DNA of 64,000 bases from Acidovorax kalamii (lineage in GTDB: Bacteria > Pseudomonadota > Gammaproteobacteria > Burkholderiales > Burkholderiaceae_C): NCBI RefSeq assembly GCF_002245625.1, contig NZ_NOIG01000004.1, forward strand, positions 124,001 through 188,000, read 5' to 3'. Below are positions 40,241 through 50,276 of this stretch, piece by piece. Both the position numbers and the translations under genes were made by a program. The notes under the pieces were generated by a model. It had not been told where the DNA came from, did not search any database, and worked only from the letters and a program-made list of their open reading frames with translations. Each line of letters starts with the position of its first letter. The stretch's first letter is position 1.

Positions 40241-41572
40241 TTACGCCTGAACCGCAGGCGGGCTGCTACTGCTGCTGCCGCCCGTGGGGTTCAAACGTGA
40301 GACCATGACCTGGTCGATGCGGTAGCTGTCCACGTCCAGCACCTCGAACTTGTAGCCGCCCCAGCTCACGCTGTCGGTGCGGCGCGGTACGCGGCGCAAC
40401 ATCACCATCAGGAAACCCGCCAGGGTTTCGTACTCGCCGGTGTGGGGCAGCTCGTCCAGCGACAGCGCGTGCAGCACGTCCTCAATGGACGTGACGCCAT
40501 CGATGAGCCACGAGTCCTCGTCGCGCCGCACGATCTGTTCTTCGTCTGCGGGGCCCACGAGGTCGCCCATCACCGTGCTCATCACATCGTTCAGGGTCAC
40601 GACCCCCACCACCAGGCTGTACTCGTTCACGATGACGGCAAAGTCCTCGTGCACCTGGCGGAACTGCTCCAGCACCTCGGACAGGGTGAGCCGGTCGGGC
40701 ACGATGAGCACCTTGCGCACCAGGCTGTCGTCGGCCAGCGAAATGGGCTGGTTATTCAGCACGCGCTGGAACAGGTCTTTGGCATCCACATAACCCACCA
40801 CATGGTCGATGTCGCCCTCGCACACGGGGTAGGTCGAAAAGGGTTCGGCCGCAATGCGCAGCCGGATGACGGAGTCGGGCTCGTCGCGCAGGAAGAACGC
40901 CACCCGGTCGCGCGGCGACATGGCGCTGGACACGGTGCGCGTGTCCAGCTCGAACACATTGGTGATGACCTGCTGCTCCCGCGCGGCCAGCACCCCGGCA
41001 CGGGCCCCGGCCTCCATCATGGCCAGGATGTCGTCGGAGGTGATGCGGTCGTCGCGCAGCGATGACAAGCCCAGCACGCGGAACAGCGCATCGGCCCCGC
41101 GGCTGTAGAACCACACCAGTGGGCGCAGCAGCGTGGTGCACCAGGCCATGGGCTGCGCCAGACGCACCACCAGCCGCTCGGGCTCGGCCATGCCCAGGCG
41201 CTTGGGGAACAGGTCGGCAAACAGGATGAACAGCGAGGTGATGACCAGGAAGGACACCAGGAACCCGGCCTTCTCTGCGGTCGATTCGGACAGCCACAGG
41301 CTGAGCAGCGCCGTGAAATGGGGGCTCAGCGCCCCCTCGCCCACGATACCGCCCAGGATGGCCACGGCGTTCTGGCCCACCTGCACGACGGTGAAGTAGT
41401 CCCCCGGCTGCTCCTGCATGCGCAGCACGCGGTCTGCGCGCGCGTCGCCCTCGTCGGCCATCTGCCGCAGGCGCAAGCGGCGCGCAGCGGCGAGCGAAAT
41501 CTCGGCCATGGAGAAGAAGGCACTGGCTGCAATCAGCAGCCCGATGACGAAGAGGCTTTGGGACAGGGTCAT
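40241..41572 (-). CDS. CNNM/CorC-family membrane protein (DUF21, CBS pair, CorC_HlyC)
   Basis: 443 residues. DUF21/CNNM membrane domain (about 1-190) with three to four hydrophobic segments including SLFVIGLLIAASAFFSMAEISLAAARR; then a tandem CBS pair (about 210-330, with MSPRDRV, VCEGDIDHVVGYVDAKDL and VIVNEYSLVVGVVTLNDVM) and a C-terminal CorC/HlyC transporter-associated domain (WLIDGVTSIEDV ...). The family is linked to magnesium or cobalt efflux and often misnamed hemolysin. The start at 41572 (MTLSQSLFVIG) is chosen because upstream in-frame sequence is low-complexity and overlaps the next gene. Confidence 0.9.
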   Translation of the reverse strand: MTLSQSLFVIGLLIAASAFFSMAEISLAAARRLRLRQMADEGDARADRVLRMQEQPGDYFTVVQVGQNAVAILGGIVGEGALSPHFTALLSLWLSESTAEKAGFLVSFLVITSLFILFADLFPKRLGMAEPERLVVRLAQPMAWCTTLLRPLVWFYSRGADALFRVLGLSSLRDDRITSDDILAMMEAGARAGVLAAREQQVITNVFELDTRTVSSAMSPRDRVAFFLRDEPDSVIRLRIAAEPFSTYPVCEGDIDHVVGYVDAKDLFQRVLNNQPISLADDSLVRKVLIVPDRLTLSEVLEQFRQVHEDFAVIVNEYSLVVGVVTLNDVMSTVMGDLVGPADEEQIVRRDEDSWLIDGVTSIEDVLHALSLDELPHTGEYETLAGFLMVMLRRVPRRTDSVSWGGYKFEVLDVDSYRIDQVMVSRLNPTGGSSSSSPPAVQA

Positions 41573-41690
41573 GGGAGGGACGGGCGGCGCAGGCCAGGGC
41601 ACAGCGGCCACCCGAGTGTATCTGCGCGCCCTGCGGGCGGACACCGGCTGCGCACCGCCCGTGAAGGCGGCCGGCAACCACGCGCAGCCG

Positions 41691-42698
41691 CTATTGCACG
41701 AAGCCGATGCGGCTGCGGCCCGAGGCCGCCTTGGGCAGGTCGGTAATCTCCACCGTGCTGCGCCGGTCCAGCCGCGCATTGCCAAAGCCCGTCATCAGTG
41801 CCCTGCGCATTTCGCGCGGCGGCATCTGGGCCAGGTGGTCCAGCACGTCGTCCAGGGGTTCCGGGTCCAGCAGGCGGCCCCAGTCATGCCCCGCGCAGAT
41901 GCCCAGGTACAGGTTGCGGGCGATGGTGCGCGCCTGCTCTAGCGTGGGGGCCTCCACCTCGAACACATTCATGCGGTTCAGGATGGGGTCGGGAATGCCG
42001 CGCGTGTCATTGGCTGTGGTGATCCAGATCACCTGGCTCGCGTCGATGGCCACCTCGGCAAACTCATCGGTAAAGCTCTGGGCGGTGTCGTATTCGAGCA
42101 GGCTGTACAGCGCGCCCAGCGGGTCGTATTGCGCATCGCTGCTGGCCTTGTCGATCTCGTCGACCACGATGACCGGGTTTGCATATTCGCCCTCTACCAG
42201 CGCCTCAAACACCTTGCCGGGGCGGGCTCCTTTCCATTGCGCCGACGAGCCCGACAGCAACCAGCCAGCGGTCATGGAACTCATCGGCAGCAGGTTCATG
42301 CCCGTGCCCAGCAGCTCGGCCAGGTGGCGTGCAAAGTGCGTCTTGCCGATACCGGGCGGGCCCAGCAGCAGCATGGGCGTGACCTCCAGGCCATCACTGC
42401 TGTCCTGCGCCAGCGCCACATGGCGCTTCACATCGTCCAGCACCTCGGTGAAGTTGGGCAACTGCTCGTACAGGCTGGCCATGTCGGGCACGCCCGAGGG
42501 CTTGACCTGAAAACGCTCCGGGCCGCGCTCCAGCATGCGTTCGTACACGGTGCGCAGGGTTTCGTATTCGCGCTGGTTGCCGGACTCTTGCAACCGGGCC
42601 AGCTTGCGTTCGACATCGCCCGGGTGGAACACATTGCGCATCTGGGCCACCGGCAAGCGCAGGGCGGGGGATTGGGGAACAAGGCTATGGCTGGTCAT
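41691..42698 (-). CDS. AAA+ ATPase with Lon-like ATPase module, no protease domain
   Basis: 335 residues. A helical N-terminal region (about 1-85) precedes an AAA+ core with Walker A GPPGIGKTH (about residue 113-121), Walker B VIVVDEIDK, sensor-1 WITTAND and arginine-finger LNRMNVFE. The core resembles the Lon ATPase domain, but the chain ends at residue 335 without the Ser-Lys protease domain. The substrate is unknown; remodelling or chaperone activity is inferred. It stands alone, 118 bases upstream of the CNNM gene on the same strand. Confidence 0.82.
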   Translation of the reverse strand: MTSHSLVPQSPALRLPVAQMRNVFHPGDVERKLARLQESGNQREYETLRTVYERMLERGPERFQVKPSGVPDMASLYEQLPNFTEVLDDVKRHVALAQDSSDGLEVTPMLLLGPPGIGKTHFARHLAELLGTGMNLLPMSSMTAGWLLSGSSAQWKGARPGKVFEALVEGEYANPVIVVDEIDKASSDAQYDPLGALYSLLEYDTAQSFTDEFAEVAIDASQVIWITTANDTRGIPDPILNRMNVFEVEAPTLEQARTIARNLYLGICAGHDWGRLLDPEPLDDVLDHLAQMPPREMRRALMTGFGNARLDRRSTVEITDLPKAASGRSRIGFVQ

Positions 42699-42800
42699 TG
42701 CATGCTCCTGTGATGGTTACGTCACGCAACCATTCAAGCACACAACATGCCCGCTGCTCCACCGGAAAAGCCCCCGATTGGTGCAGCTGTTGCAGGCAAA

Positions 42801-42826
42801 CAAAAAGGCCGCCCGAAGGCGGCCTG
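42801..42826 (-). terminator. Intrinsic terminator after grxD
   Basis: On the minus strand AGGCCGCC-TTCG-GGCGGCCT followed by TTTTG, a tetraloop hairpin with U-tract, 28 bases after the grxD stop. Confidence 0.88.
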
Positions 42827-42854
42827 ATGGCGGGTGGTGCAATGGCCGTGTCGA

Positions 42855-43178
42855 TCAGCCTTCAGTGCCCAGCACCTGCTTGAGTTCGCCCGACTCGTAC
42901 ATCTCCATCATGATGTCTGAGCCGCCGATGAATTCGCCCTTCACGTACAGCTGCGGAATCGTGGGCCAGTTGCTGTATTCCTTGATGCCCTGGCGGATTT
43001 CGTCGTCTTCCAGCACGTTGACGGTGACCACGCTCTTGGGGTCCACGCCGCAGGCCTTGAGGATCTGGATCGCGCGGCCCGAAAAACCGCACATGGGGAA
43101 GCTGGCGCTGCCCTTCATGAACAGCAGGATGTCGCTGGATTTGACGAGGGCGTCGATGCGTTGTTGGGTGTCGCTCAT
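42855..43178 (-). CDS. grxD: Monothiol glutaredoxin GrxD (Grx4)
   Basis: 107-residue CGFS-type glutaredoxin that carries and delivers 2Fe-2S clusters with glutathione. Active-site CGFS in FPMCGFSGRAIQIL at about residue 28-33, and TIPQLYVKGEFIGGSDIMMEMYESGEL for the cis-Pro and glutathione site. Small, single domain, intact. Follows prmC by 64 bases and ends the hemA-prfA-prmC-grxD run. Confidence 0.96.
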   Translation of the reverse strand: MSDTQQRIDALVKSSDILLFMKGSASFPMCGFSGRAIQILKACGVDPKSVVTVNVLEDDEIRQGIKEYSNWPTIPQLYVKGEFIGGSDIMMEMYESGELKQVLGTEG

Positions 43179-43242
43179 GGGTAAAACTCCTTGAATTGGG
43201 GCTGGCGGGCAGAGGGTGGCAGGGTGCCCGCAATGGGATGGA

Positions 43243-44094
43243 TTATTTCACTGTCTGCGGCAAGGGCCACTGCCCCCCTGTGCAACGCGCAATGCCAGCG
43301 AGGTCATTGCGGCTTTGCACCTGGGCAAAGCCCTGGGCGGCCAGCAGCGCTTGCACCGCCGCTGCCTGGTCGTAGCCATGCTCCAGCAGCAGCCAGCCGC
43401 CGGGGCGCAGGTGGGCGGGCGCCTGGGCCGCGATGGCTTGGATGTCGTCCAGCCCGTCGGCGCCGCTGGCCAGGGCCTGCAGCGGCTCGTGCGTCAGCGC
43501 CGCCAGGTGCGGATCGGCGCTGGGGATGTAGGGGGGGTTGGAGACGATGGCATCGAACGGGCCCTGCACGCCCGCCAGCCAGTTGGCTTGCTGGAACTGC
43601 ACGGGCAGGCCCAGCCGTTCAGCGTTGGCCTGCGCTACGGCCAGGGCATCGGCACTGGCATCCACGGCCAGCACCTGGGCGTCGGCGCGCTGGCTTTGCA
43701 GCGCCAGGGCAATGGCGCCGCTGCCGGTGCCCAGGTCCGCCACGCGCGGCGATGCCAGTGGGGCGATGATTTCCAGCGCCCAGTCCACCAGGGTTTCGGT
43801 GTCAGGGCGCGGGTCCAGCACGCGGGCGTCTACCTGCAGCATCAGCCCATAAAACTCCTTGCGCCCCGTCAGGTAGGCCACGGGCTCGCCCACTGCGCGG
43901 CGCTGGCACAGGGCGATGAAAGCGTCGTGGGTACCGGGCTCCAGCGTGTCGGTGTCATGCGCCAGCAACCAGGCGCGGCCAGCGTCGGGGCGGCCCAGGG
44001 CGTGCAGCAGCAGTAGCTGGGCGTCAATGCGCGGCAGTCCCAGCGTGTGGGCCTGGGCCAGGGCTTGTGCCAGGGTGGGGGTTGTCTGGTTCAC
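43243..44094 (-). CDS. prmC: Release factor glutamine methyltransferase PrmC
   Basis: Methylates the Gln of the GGQ motif in peptide release factors using S-adenosylmethionine. 283 residues. Helical N-terminal domain, YLTGRKEFYGL, SAM-binding DLGTGSGAIALAL, and the substrate-binding NPPY in SNPPYIPSADPHL. Encoded just downstream of its substrate gene prfA (68-base gap filled by a dispersed repeat), the common hemA-prfA-prmC arrangement. Confidence 0.96.
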   Translation of the reverse strand: MNQTTPTLAQALAQAHTLGLPRIDAQLLLLHALGRPDAGRAWLLAHDTDTLEPGTHDAFIALCQRRAVGEPVAYLTGRKEFYGLMLQVDARVLDPRPDTETLVDWALEIIAPLASPRVADLGTGSGAIALALQSQRADAQVLAVDASADALAVAQANAERLGLPVQFQQANWLAGVQGPFDAIVSNPPYIPSADPHLAALTHEPLQALASGADGLDDIQAIAAQAPAHLRPGGWLLLEHGYDQAAAVQALLAAQGFAQVQSRNDLAGIARCTGGQWPLPQTVK

Positions 44095-44150
44095 TATGAA
44101 TTTAATAGCTGTCTGCGCTTGCTGGATAAGCGCAGGAGGCCTAGTTTGTT
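44095..44150 (+). repeat. Dispersed hairpin repeat family 1, copy 8
   Basis: TTTAATAGCTGTCTGCGCTT, then GCTGGATAAGCGCAGGAGGCCTAGTTT. The arms CTGCGCTT / AAGCGCAG pair perfectly (8 bp). Lies in the prfA-prmC gap, antisense to both genes. Confidence 0.85.
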
Positions 44151-44162
44151 AAAGATCTGTGG

Positions 44163-45248
44163 TCACGCCACACTCATCTCCAGCTCTTCCAGTTGTTCCG
44201 CCTCGCGCGCATGTTGCAGCGCCTGCAGCACATCGCCCAGGTCGCCTTCCATCACCTGCAGCAGTTTGTACAGCGTGAGGTTGATGCGGTGGTCTGTGAG
44301 CCGCCCCTGAGGGAAGTTGTAGGTGCGGATGCGGTCGCTGCGGTCGCCGCTGCCGATCAGGCCCTTGCGCAGCGCGGCCTCCTTGGCGGCGCGTTCGCTG
44401 CGTTCTTTCTCCTGGATGCGGGCCTGCAGCACCTGCAGCGCCTTGGCCTTGTTGCTGTGCTGGCTGCGGCCATCCTGGCACTCGGCCACGATGCCGGTGG
44501 GCAAGTGCACCACGCGCACGGCCGAGTCGGTCTTGTTGATGTGCTGGCCGCCTGCGCCCGATGCGCGGAAGGTGTCGATGCGCAGGTCGGCCGGGTTGAG
44601 CTTGATGGCCTCGTGCTCGTCGGGCTCGGGCATCACGGCCACGGTGCAGGCGCTGGTGTGGATGCGGCCTTGCGTCTCGGTGGCGGGCACGCGCTGCACG
44701 CGGTGGCCGCCGGATTCGAACTTGAGCGCGCCATATACGTGGTCGCCCTCGATGCGCAGCACGATTTCCTTGTAGCCGCCCAGCTCGGCGGCGTTCTCGC
44801 TCACCACTTCCACCTTCCAGCCCACGTTGGCGGCGTAGCGGGTGTACATGCGCGTGAGGTCGCCCGCAAACAGGGCGGATTCGTCACCGCCCGTGCCTGC
44901 GCGGATTTCCACAAACGCATTGCGTGCGTCGTCGGGGTCCTTGGGTAAAAGCAGGCGCTGCAGTTCGTCTTCGAGTTGCAGCAGTTCGGCCTCGGCACTG
45001 GTGATTTCTTCCTGCGCCATCTCGGCCATGTCGGGGTCGGCCAGCATCTCGCGCGCACCGGCCAGGTCGGACTCGCGCTGCTGGTAGCGGGCGTAGCGGC
45101 CCGCCACCTGCGTGACCTCGGCATGCTCGACGGAGATGCGCCGGTACTGCGCCATGTCGCTCATGATGTCTTCGCGCGAGAGCAGAAAGTCCAGCTCGCC
45201 CAGGCGCTGTGCGTAGCGCTCCAGCTGGCTTCGGAGGAAAGGTTTCAT
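44163..45248 (-). CDS. prfA: Peptide chain release factor 1
   Basis: Recognises UAA and UAG stop codons and triggers peptide release. 361 residues. The catalytic GGQ is in [16 protein letters not shown], the codon-reading PxT is PAT in [12 protein letters not shown]; both separate it from RF2 (SPF). The start [24 protein letters not shown] is normal. 115 bases downstream of hemA; prmC, its modifier, follows. Confidence 0.97.
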   Translation of the reverse strand: MKPFLRSQLERYAQRLGELDFLLSREDIMSDMAQYRRISVEHAEVTQVAGRYARYQQRESDLAGAREMLADPDMAEMAQEEITSAEAELLQLEDELQRLLLPKDPDDARNAFVEIRAGTGGDESALFAGDLTRMYTRYAANVGWKVEVVSENAAELGGYKEIVLRIEGDHVYGALKFESGGHRVQRVPATETQGRIHTSACTVAVMPEPDEHEAIKLNPADLRIDTFRASGAGGQHINKTDSAVRVVHLPTGIVAECQDGRSQHSNKAKALQVLQARIQEKERSERAAKEAALRKGLIGSGDRSDRIRTYNFPQGRLTDHRINLTLYKLLQVMEGDLGDVLQALQHAREAEQLEELEMSVA

Positions 45249-45268
45249 GGAATTCTGGAGAAAATGGG

Positions 45269-45328
45269 TGCTACCAATTTGGTAGCTATTGACGCTTGTA
45301 TATCAGACGCCGGGGGCCGATTTGGCTT
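45269..45328 (+). repeat. Dispersed hairpin repeat family 1, copy 9
   Basis: CCAATTTGGTAGCTATTGAC, then GCTTGTATATCAGACGCCGGGGGCCGATTTGG. Lies in the hemA-prfA gap, antisense to both genes. Confidence 0.75.
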
Positions 45329-45363
45329 GAAATCGGGGCGGGCAGGGGAGCGGGCGAGCGCCG

Positions 45364-46695
45364 CTACAGCACGTTGTTGTTGGGGGTCTTGCTCTGCGCG
45401 CGCAGGAACAGGCGCGAGACGGTCTGGGCCGTCTGGGCGCGCATCTCGGCGTCACCCGCGCGCAACTCGGCCAGGGTGCCGTGCAGCATCTTCTGCGTGA
45501 GGCCGCGCGAGAGTGCTTCGAGCACGGCATCCACATCCTCGCCCTTGGCCAGCAGCTTCTTGGCGCGGGCTATTTCCAGCGCGCGCCATTCGTCCGTCTG
45601 GGCGTTGAGCTGCTGGATCAGCGGCACCACGCCCCCCTCGGCAGCGGCGGGGCTGCGCAGCTCCATCCAGTGCATGAAGCTCTGCACGCCGGCGTCGATG
45701 ATGGCTTCGGCTTGGGCCACGGCGGCCTGGCGGTTGGCCTGCGCGGTCTGCACCACGGTGGCCAGATCGTCTACGGTGTACAGGTACACGTCCCCCAGGG
45801 CTTTCACCTCAGGCTCGATGTCGCGTGGCACGGCCAGATCGACCATGAAGATGGGGCGGTGGCGGCGCTTCTTGAGTGCGCGCTCCACAGCGCCCAGGCC
45901 GATGATGGGCAGGCTGCTGGCGGTGCAGCTGATGACGGCGTCGAACTCGTGCAAGCGCTCGGGCAGGTCGGCCAGACGCATCACCTCGCCGCCGAAACGG
46001 GTGGCGAGCTTTTCGCCGCGCTCCAGCGTGCGGTTGGCAATGGCGATCTGCTTGGGGTTCTTGGCGGCGAAGTGCGTGGCGCACAGCTCGATCATTTCGC
46101 CCGCGCCGACGAACAGCACGCGGATCTTGGAAAGGTCTTCAAACAGCTGCCCCGCCAGGCGCACGGCGGCGGCGGCCATGCTGATGCTGTGTGCGCCGAT
46201 TTCGGTGCTGCTGCGCACCTCCTTGGCCACGGCAAAACTGCGCTGGAACAGCTGGTTGAGCGTGGTGCCCAGCGCGCCAGCCGTTTCGGCGGCGCGCACC
46301 GCGTCTTTCATCTGGCCCAGGATCTGGGCCTCGCCCAGCACCATCGAATCAAGCCCACTGGCCACGCGAAAGGCGTGGCGTGCGACCAAGCTGTCTTCGA
46401 GCGTGTAGGAGTGCGAGCGCAGCAGTGCGGGGCTTACGCCGCCGCTGTGGGCCAGCCAGCCCAGCGTGTGGTCCATGGCAGGCTGGTCGCCCGCGCAGTA
46501 AATTTCGGTGCGGTTGCAGGTCGAGATGATGGCGGTCTCGACCCCGGGGTGGCGGCTGGCACCGCCGCCAGAGTGGCCCAGCGACTGGCGCAAACCGTGC
46601 AACGTGGGAGCGATCTGGTCGAGCGCAAACGCGAACCGGCCGCGCAGGTCGAGCGGCGCGGTGGTGTGGTTGATGCCGAGGGCCCAGACTGCCAT
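45364..46695 (-). CDS. hemA: Glutamyl-tRNA reductase HemA
   Basis: First committed step of tetrapyrrole synthesis by the C5 route: reduces glutamyl-tRNA to glutamate-1-semialdehyde with NADPH. 443 residues. The catalytic Cys lies in [11 protein letters not shown] (about residue 50), with [22 protein letters not shown]-fold [17 protein letters not shown] and [13 protein letters not shown] following. ATG 46695 gives [15 protein letters not shown]; the upstream TTG at 46704 is unlikely. The -10 box ends only 8 bases before the ATG. Confidence 0.96.
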   Translation of the reverse strand: MAVWALGINHTTAPLDLRGRFAFALDQIAPTLHGLRQSLGHSGGGASRHPGVETAIISTCNRTEIYCAGDQPAMDHTLGWLAHSGGVSPALLRSHSYTLEDSLVARHAFRVASGLDSMVLGEAQILGQMKDAVRAAETAGALGTTLNQLFQRSFAVAKEVRSSTEIGAHSISMAAAAVRLAGQLFEDLSKIRVLFVGAGEMIELCATHFAAKNPKQIAIANRTLERGEKLATRFGGEVMRLADLPERLHEFDAVISCTASSLPIIGLGAVERALKKRRHRPIFMVDLAVPRDIEPEVKALGDVYLYTVDDLATVVQTAQANRQAAVAQAEAIIDAGVQSFMHWMELRSPAAAEGGVVPLIQQLNAQTDEWRALEIARAKKLLAKGEDVDAVLEALSRGLTQKMLHGTLAELRAGDAEMRAQTAQTVSRLFLRAQSKTPNNNVL

Positions 46696-46703
46696 AGCCG
46701 CCA

Positions 46704-46709
46704 ATTATA
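46704..46709 (-). promoter_or_regulatory. Consensus -10 box of hemA with very short leader
   Basis: TATAAT on the minus strand at 46709-46704, 8 bases before the hemA ATG. No good -35 is seen at 16-18 bases. Transcription from here would start at or 1-2 bases before the start codon. Confidence 0.5.
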
Positions 46710-46766
46710 AAATTGTTGGCCCGGACAGGTGGCCTTGCCTGTTCATGCCTTGATTTGGGTCAATTC

Positions 46767-47042
46767 ATGGGTCCCCTCGACATCCTCAACCATCTGCTGA
46801 ACTTTGTGGCGCCCGCCGCCTTTGTGGCCCTGCTGCTGGTGCTGGGCGGGCGGCTGCTGGGCGCCAAGGGGGGCGCCCTGGCGGGCTGGCGCCAGTGGGC
46901 GGCGGTGTTTGTGGTGGGGCTGGTGGTGCTGGCCGCAGGCTTGGCGCTGTGGGGGCGCGACGGCAAGATGCTGACCTATGCCGCGCTGGTGGTGGCCACC
47001 GCCACCTGCCAGTGGGTGCTGGTGCGGGGCTGGAAGGGCTGA
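46767..47042 (+). CDS. Small membrane protein of unknown function
   Basis: 91 residues with three hydrophobic segments (LLNFVAPAAFVALLLVLGGRLLG, WAAVFVVGLVVLAAGLALWG and YAALVVATATCQWVLV) and short polar links, so a small inner-membrane protein. No catalytic motif or family recognised with certainty. ATG 46767 is used. Divergent from hemA, whose start is 71 bases away; followed 167 bases later by the solute-binding protein gene. Confidence 0.7.
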   Translation: MGPLDILNHLLNFVAPAAFVALLLVLGGRLLGAKGGALAGWRQWAAVFVVGLVVLAAGLALWGRDGKMLTYAALVVATATCQWVLVRGWKG

Positions 47043-47209
47043 CTGCCCTGGGTGTCCTGCCGGGCCGTGGGGCCGCAAATCGTGGCTGGGGATGCCCGTG
47101 TTTTCAGGGAGTTTGCAGGGGCCGAATGCCGATGAGAATCGGGGCGTAGCCCGAGGGAGCGCGCAACGCGCGGCAGGCACTTATTTCCCCCAACCCTGGA
47201 GACACCCCA

Positions 47210-48196
47210 ATGAAATCGAAAATCGCGCTGAAAACCTGCTGGGCCGTGGCGGCTGGCCTGCTGCTGTCGGTGGCGGCATCGGCGCAGACCGCTGCCAGTT
47301 TTCCCTCCAAGCCGGTGCGCATCGTGGTCGGCTTCCCGGCGGGTGGTCCGCTGGACCAGCATGCACGCCTGCTGTCTGACCGGCTGCAGGCCGTGCTGGG
47401 CCAGCCGGTGGTGATGGACTACAAGGCAGGTGCGGGTGGCACCGTGGGGGCCCAGGATGTGATGAAGGCCCCGGCCGACGGCCACACCCTGATGCTGGCC
47501 AACACGGGTGTGATGGTGATCAACCCGGCGCTCTACAGCCGCCTGCCTTATGCCACGCTCAAGGACTTCACGCCGATTGCGCGCACTGCCATGCAGCCGC
47601 TGGCGCTGCTGGTGAACCCCAGCGTGCCTGCCAAGAATCTGCAGGAGTTCATGGCATACGCCAAGTCGCGGCCTGGCCAGGTCAACTTTGGCTCGGCGGG
47701 CAACGGCGGCATCAGCCACCTGGTGCCCGAGATGTTCAAGACCGCCACGGGCCTGTTCATGGTGCACATCCCCTACCGGGGCAGTGCGCCCGCGTTCACC
47801 GACCTGATGGGTGGGCAGGTGCAGTTCATGGCCGAGAGCATTCCGCAGGCCGCTGCGTACCACAAGCAGGGCAAGGTGCGCGCCCTGGCCGTGACCAGCA
47901 AGGAGCGCAACCCCGCGCTGCCCGATGTGCCCACGGTGATCGAGAGCGGCATCAAGGGCTTCGAGGTGGTGGGCTTTTACGGCTTTCTGGCCCCGGCAGG
48001 CACGCCCAAGGACGTGGTGGCCAAGCTCAGCGATGCCTTCGGCCAGGTGATGCAGTCGCCCGATGTGAAAAGCCGCATGGTGAGCCAGGGGGCCGACCCG
48101 GCGTTTCTGGGCGCGGACGATTTTGCGAAGTTCCTGGCCACCGAGATGCCACGCTGGGCGGATGCGGTGAAGAAGTCAGGCGCGAAGCTGGACTGA
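47210..48196 (+). CDS. Bug-family (TctC) tripartite tricarboxylate solute-binding protein
   Basis: 328-residue periplasmic binding protein. Signal peptide KTCWAVAAGLLLSVAASAQT, then FPSKPVRIVVGFPAGGPLDQHARLLSDRLQAVLGQPVVMDYKAGAGGTVGAQDVMKA, the standard Bug start (ligand pocket around PAGGPLD). No TctA/TctB membrane genes are adjacent; this orphan state is common in Burkholderiales, which hold many Bug proteins. The ligand cannot be predicted. The RBS-like GGAGA precedes ATG by 10 bases. A family-2 repeat follows immediately after its stop. Confidence 0.93.
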   Translation: MKSKIALKTCWAVAAGLLLSVAASAQTAASFPSKPVRIVVGFPAGGPLDQHARLLSDRLQAVLGQPVVMDYKAGAGGTVGAQDVMKAPADGHTLMLANTGVMVINPALYSRLPYATLKDFTPIARTAMQPLALLVNPSVPAKNLQEFMAYAKSRPGQVNFGSAGNGGISHLVPEMFKTATGLFMVHIPYRGSAPAFTDLMGGQVQFMAESIPQAAAYHKQGKVRALAVTSKERNPALPDVPTVIESGIKGFEVVGFYGFLAPAGTPKDVVAKLSDAFGQVMQSPDVKSRMVSQGADPAFLGADDFAKFLATEMPRWADAVKKSGAKLD

Positions 48197-48287
48197 CCCC
48201 CTGAGGCGCTGCGCGCCTTCCCCCTGAAGGGGGACGCCACCCCTGGACCGGCGAAGCCGGTTCCACGGTGGCGCTGGCTTGGGGTGG
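48197..48287 (+). repeat. Family-2 repeat, copy 3 (directly after the Bug gene stop)
   Basis: Begins the base after TGA with CCCCCTGAGGCGCTGCGCGC, then CTTCCCCCTGAAGGGGGACGCC. Tail CGGCGAAGCCGGTTCCACGG plus TGGCGCTGGCTTGGGG matches copy 1. Lies between convergent Bug and ugpQ genes. Confidence 0.82.
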
Positions 48288-48293
48288 GGTTCT

Positions 48294-49037
48294 TTAAGCC
48301 GTGGCGGGAGAGAAGAAGTCCACGCGGTCGGTGATGATGCCGTCCGTGCCCAGTGCGATGAGCCGCTGTGCGGCCCAGTCGTCGTTGACGGTGTAGCTGA
48401 GCGTGCGCATGCCCAGGCCCTTGACCTGGGCTACCAGGGCTGTGTCCCACAGCGCGTGGTTGCAGACGATGGCCACGCAGCCCAGCCGCTGGGCCACGTC
48501 GGCCCAGCCCTCCCACAGGGTGTCGAGCAGCAGCGCACGCGGGATGTGTGGCGCGGTGGCCTTCGCTCCCTCCAGTGCCCCGGGCTGGAAGGATGAAAAC
48601 AGCGGCGGCACGGCCTGGCCTTGCCACAGGCGCGCGGCGTGTTCGCCAACCACCTTGCCGGTGGTGGCTTCCGTGCCCGGCGTGGGCTTGATCTCGATGT
48701 TCAGCAGGAACCCGTTGGCGATGCAGTAGCGCGCCAGGTTCTCCAGTGTGGGCAGGGGCTCGCCCGCGTGGCTGCGCGAATGCCAGCTGCCCGCGTCCAG
48801 CTGGGCCAGCTGGCTCCAGGGCAGGTCGCCACCGGTGCCACGGCCGTTGGTCGTGCGGTTGAGCGTGGCATCGTGCATGAGAAAAGGCACGCCATCGCTG
48901 CTGAGCTTGGCGTCGCACTCGAACATGCGGTAGCCGTGCTGCGCGCCCAGGCGGAACGCGGCCAGTGTGTTTTCGGGGGCCAGCTTGCCAGCGCCTCGGT
49001 GGGCGATCCAGCGGGGGTAGGGCCAGGGAGTTGTCAT
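48294..49037 (-). CDS. ugpQ: Glycerophosphodiester phosphodiesterase UgpQ
   Basis: Hydrolyses glycerophosphodiesters to glycerol-3-phosphate and an alcohol. 247 residues, cytoplasmic (no signal peptide). GDPD motif: HRGAGKLAPENTLAAFRLG, then ECDAKLSSDGVPFLMHDATLNRTTNG (substrate and metal ligands), LNIEIKP. Last gene of the ugp operon on this strand, 163 bases after ugpC, matching the usual ugpBAECQ order. The start at 49037 gives MTTPWPYPRWIAHRG; upstream in-frame codons lack similarity. Confidence 0.94.
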   Translation of the reverse strand: MTTPWPYPRWIAHRGAGKLAPENTLAAFRLGAQHGYRMFECDAKLSSDGVPFLMHDATLNRTTNGRGTGGDLPWSQLAQLDAGSWHSRSHAGEPLPTLENLARYCIANGFLLNIEIKPTPGTEATTGKVVGEHAARLWQGQAVPPLFSSFQPGALEGAKATAPHIPRALLLDTLWEGWADVAQRLGCVAIVCNHALWDTALVAQVKGLGMRTLSYTVNDDWAAQRLIALGTDGIITDRVDFFSPATA

Positions 49038-49135
49038 CTCTTGTTCCTTGAGCTTTGCGACGGGCGCAGCGCCTGAAACCCGCGCTGCCCCGCTGTGGGA
49101 TGCCGGACAAGGGCCATCCCTCACAGAAGGCGTCG

Positions 49136-49166
49136 GCCCCTCCCCGGCGTGGCCGGGAGAAGGGGC
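49136..49166. repeat. GC-rich hairpin in the ugpC-ugpQ gap
   Basis: GCCCC and CCGGC pair with GCCGG and GGGGC around a 3-base loop, with an internal mismatch. Resembles CCCTCTCCC-type hairpin repeats of GC-rich genomes. No T-tract, so a terminator role is doubtful. Confidence 0.45.
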
Positions 49167-49200
49167 TGTGGCGCAGCCGAGTAGCCTGCTCAGGCGTGTG

Positions 49201-50205
<1,005 letters not shown>

Positions 50206-50268
50206 TTTGCTATTAAATTAGTAGCTGCTAACGCAGATGGATAAGGCGGTAGGGGCTTGTTTGGCTTG
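50206..50268 (+). repeat. Dispersed hairpin repeat family 1, copy 10
   Basis: GCTATTAAATTAGTAGCTGC, then TAACGCAGATGGATAAGGCGGTAGGGGC. Lies inside the ugpE-ugpC gap and antisense to the operon. Confidence 0.82.
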
Positions 50269-50276
50269 TGTTTTTG

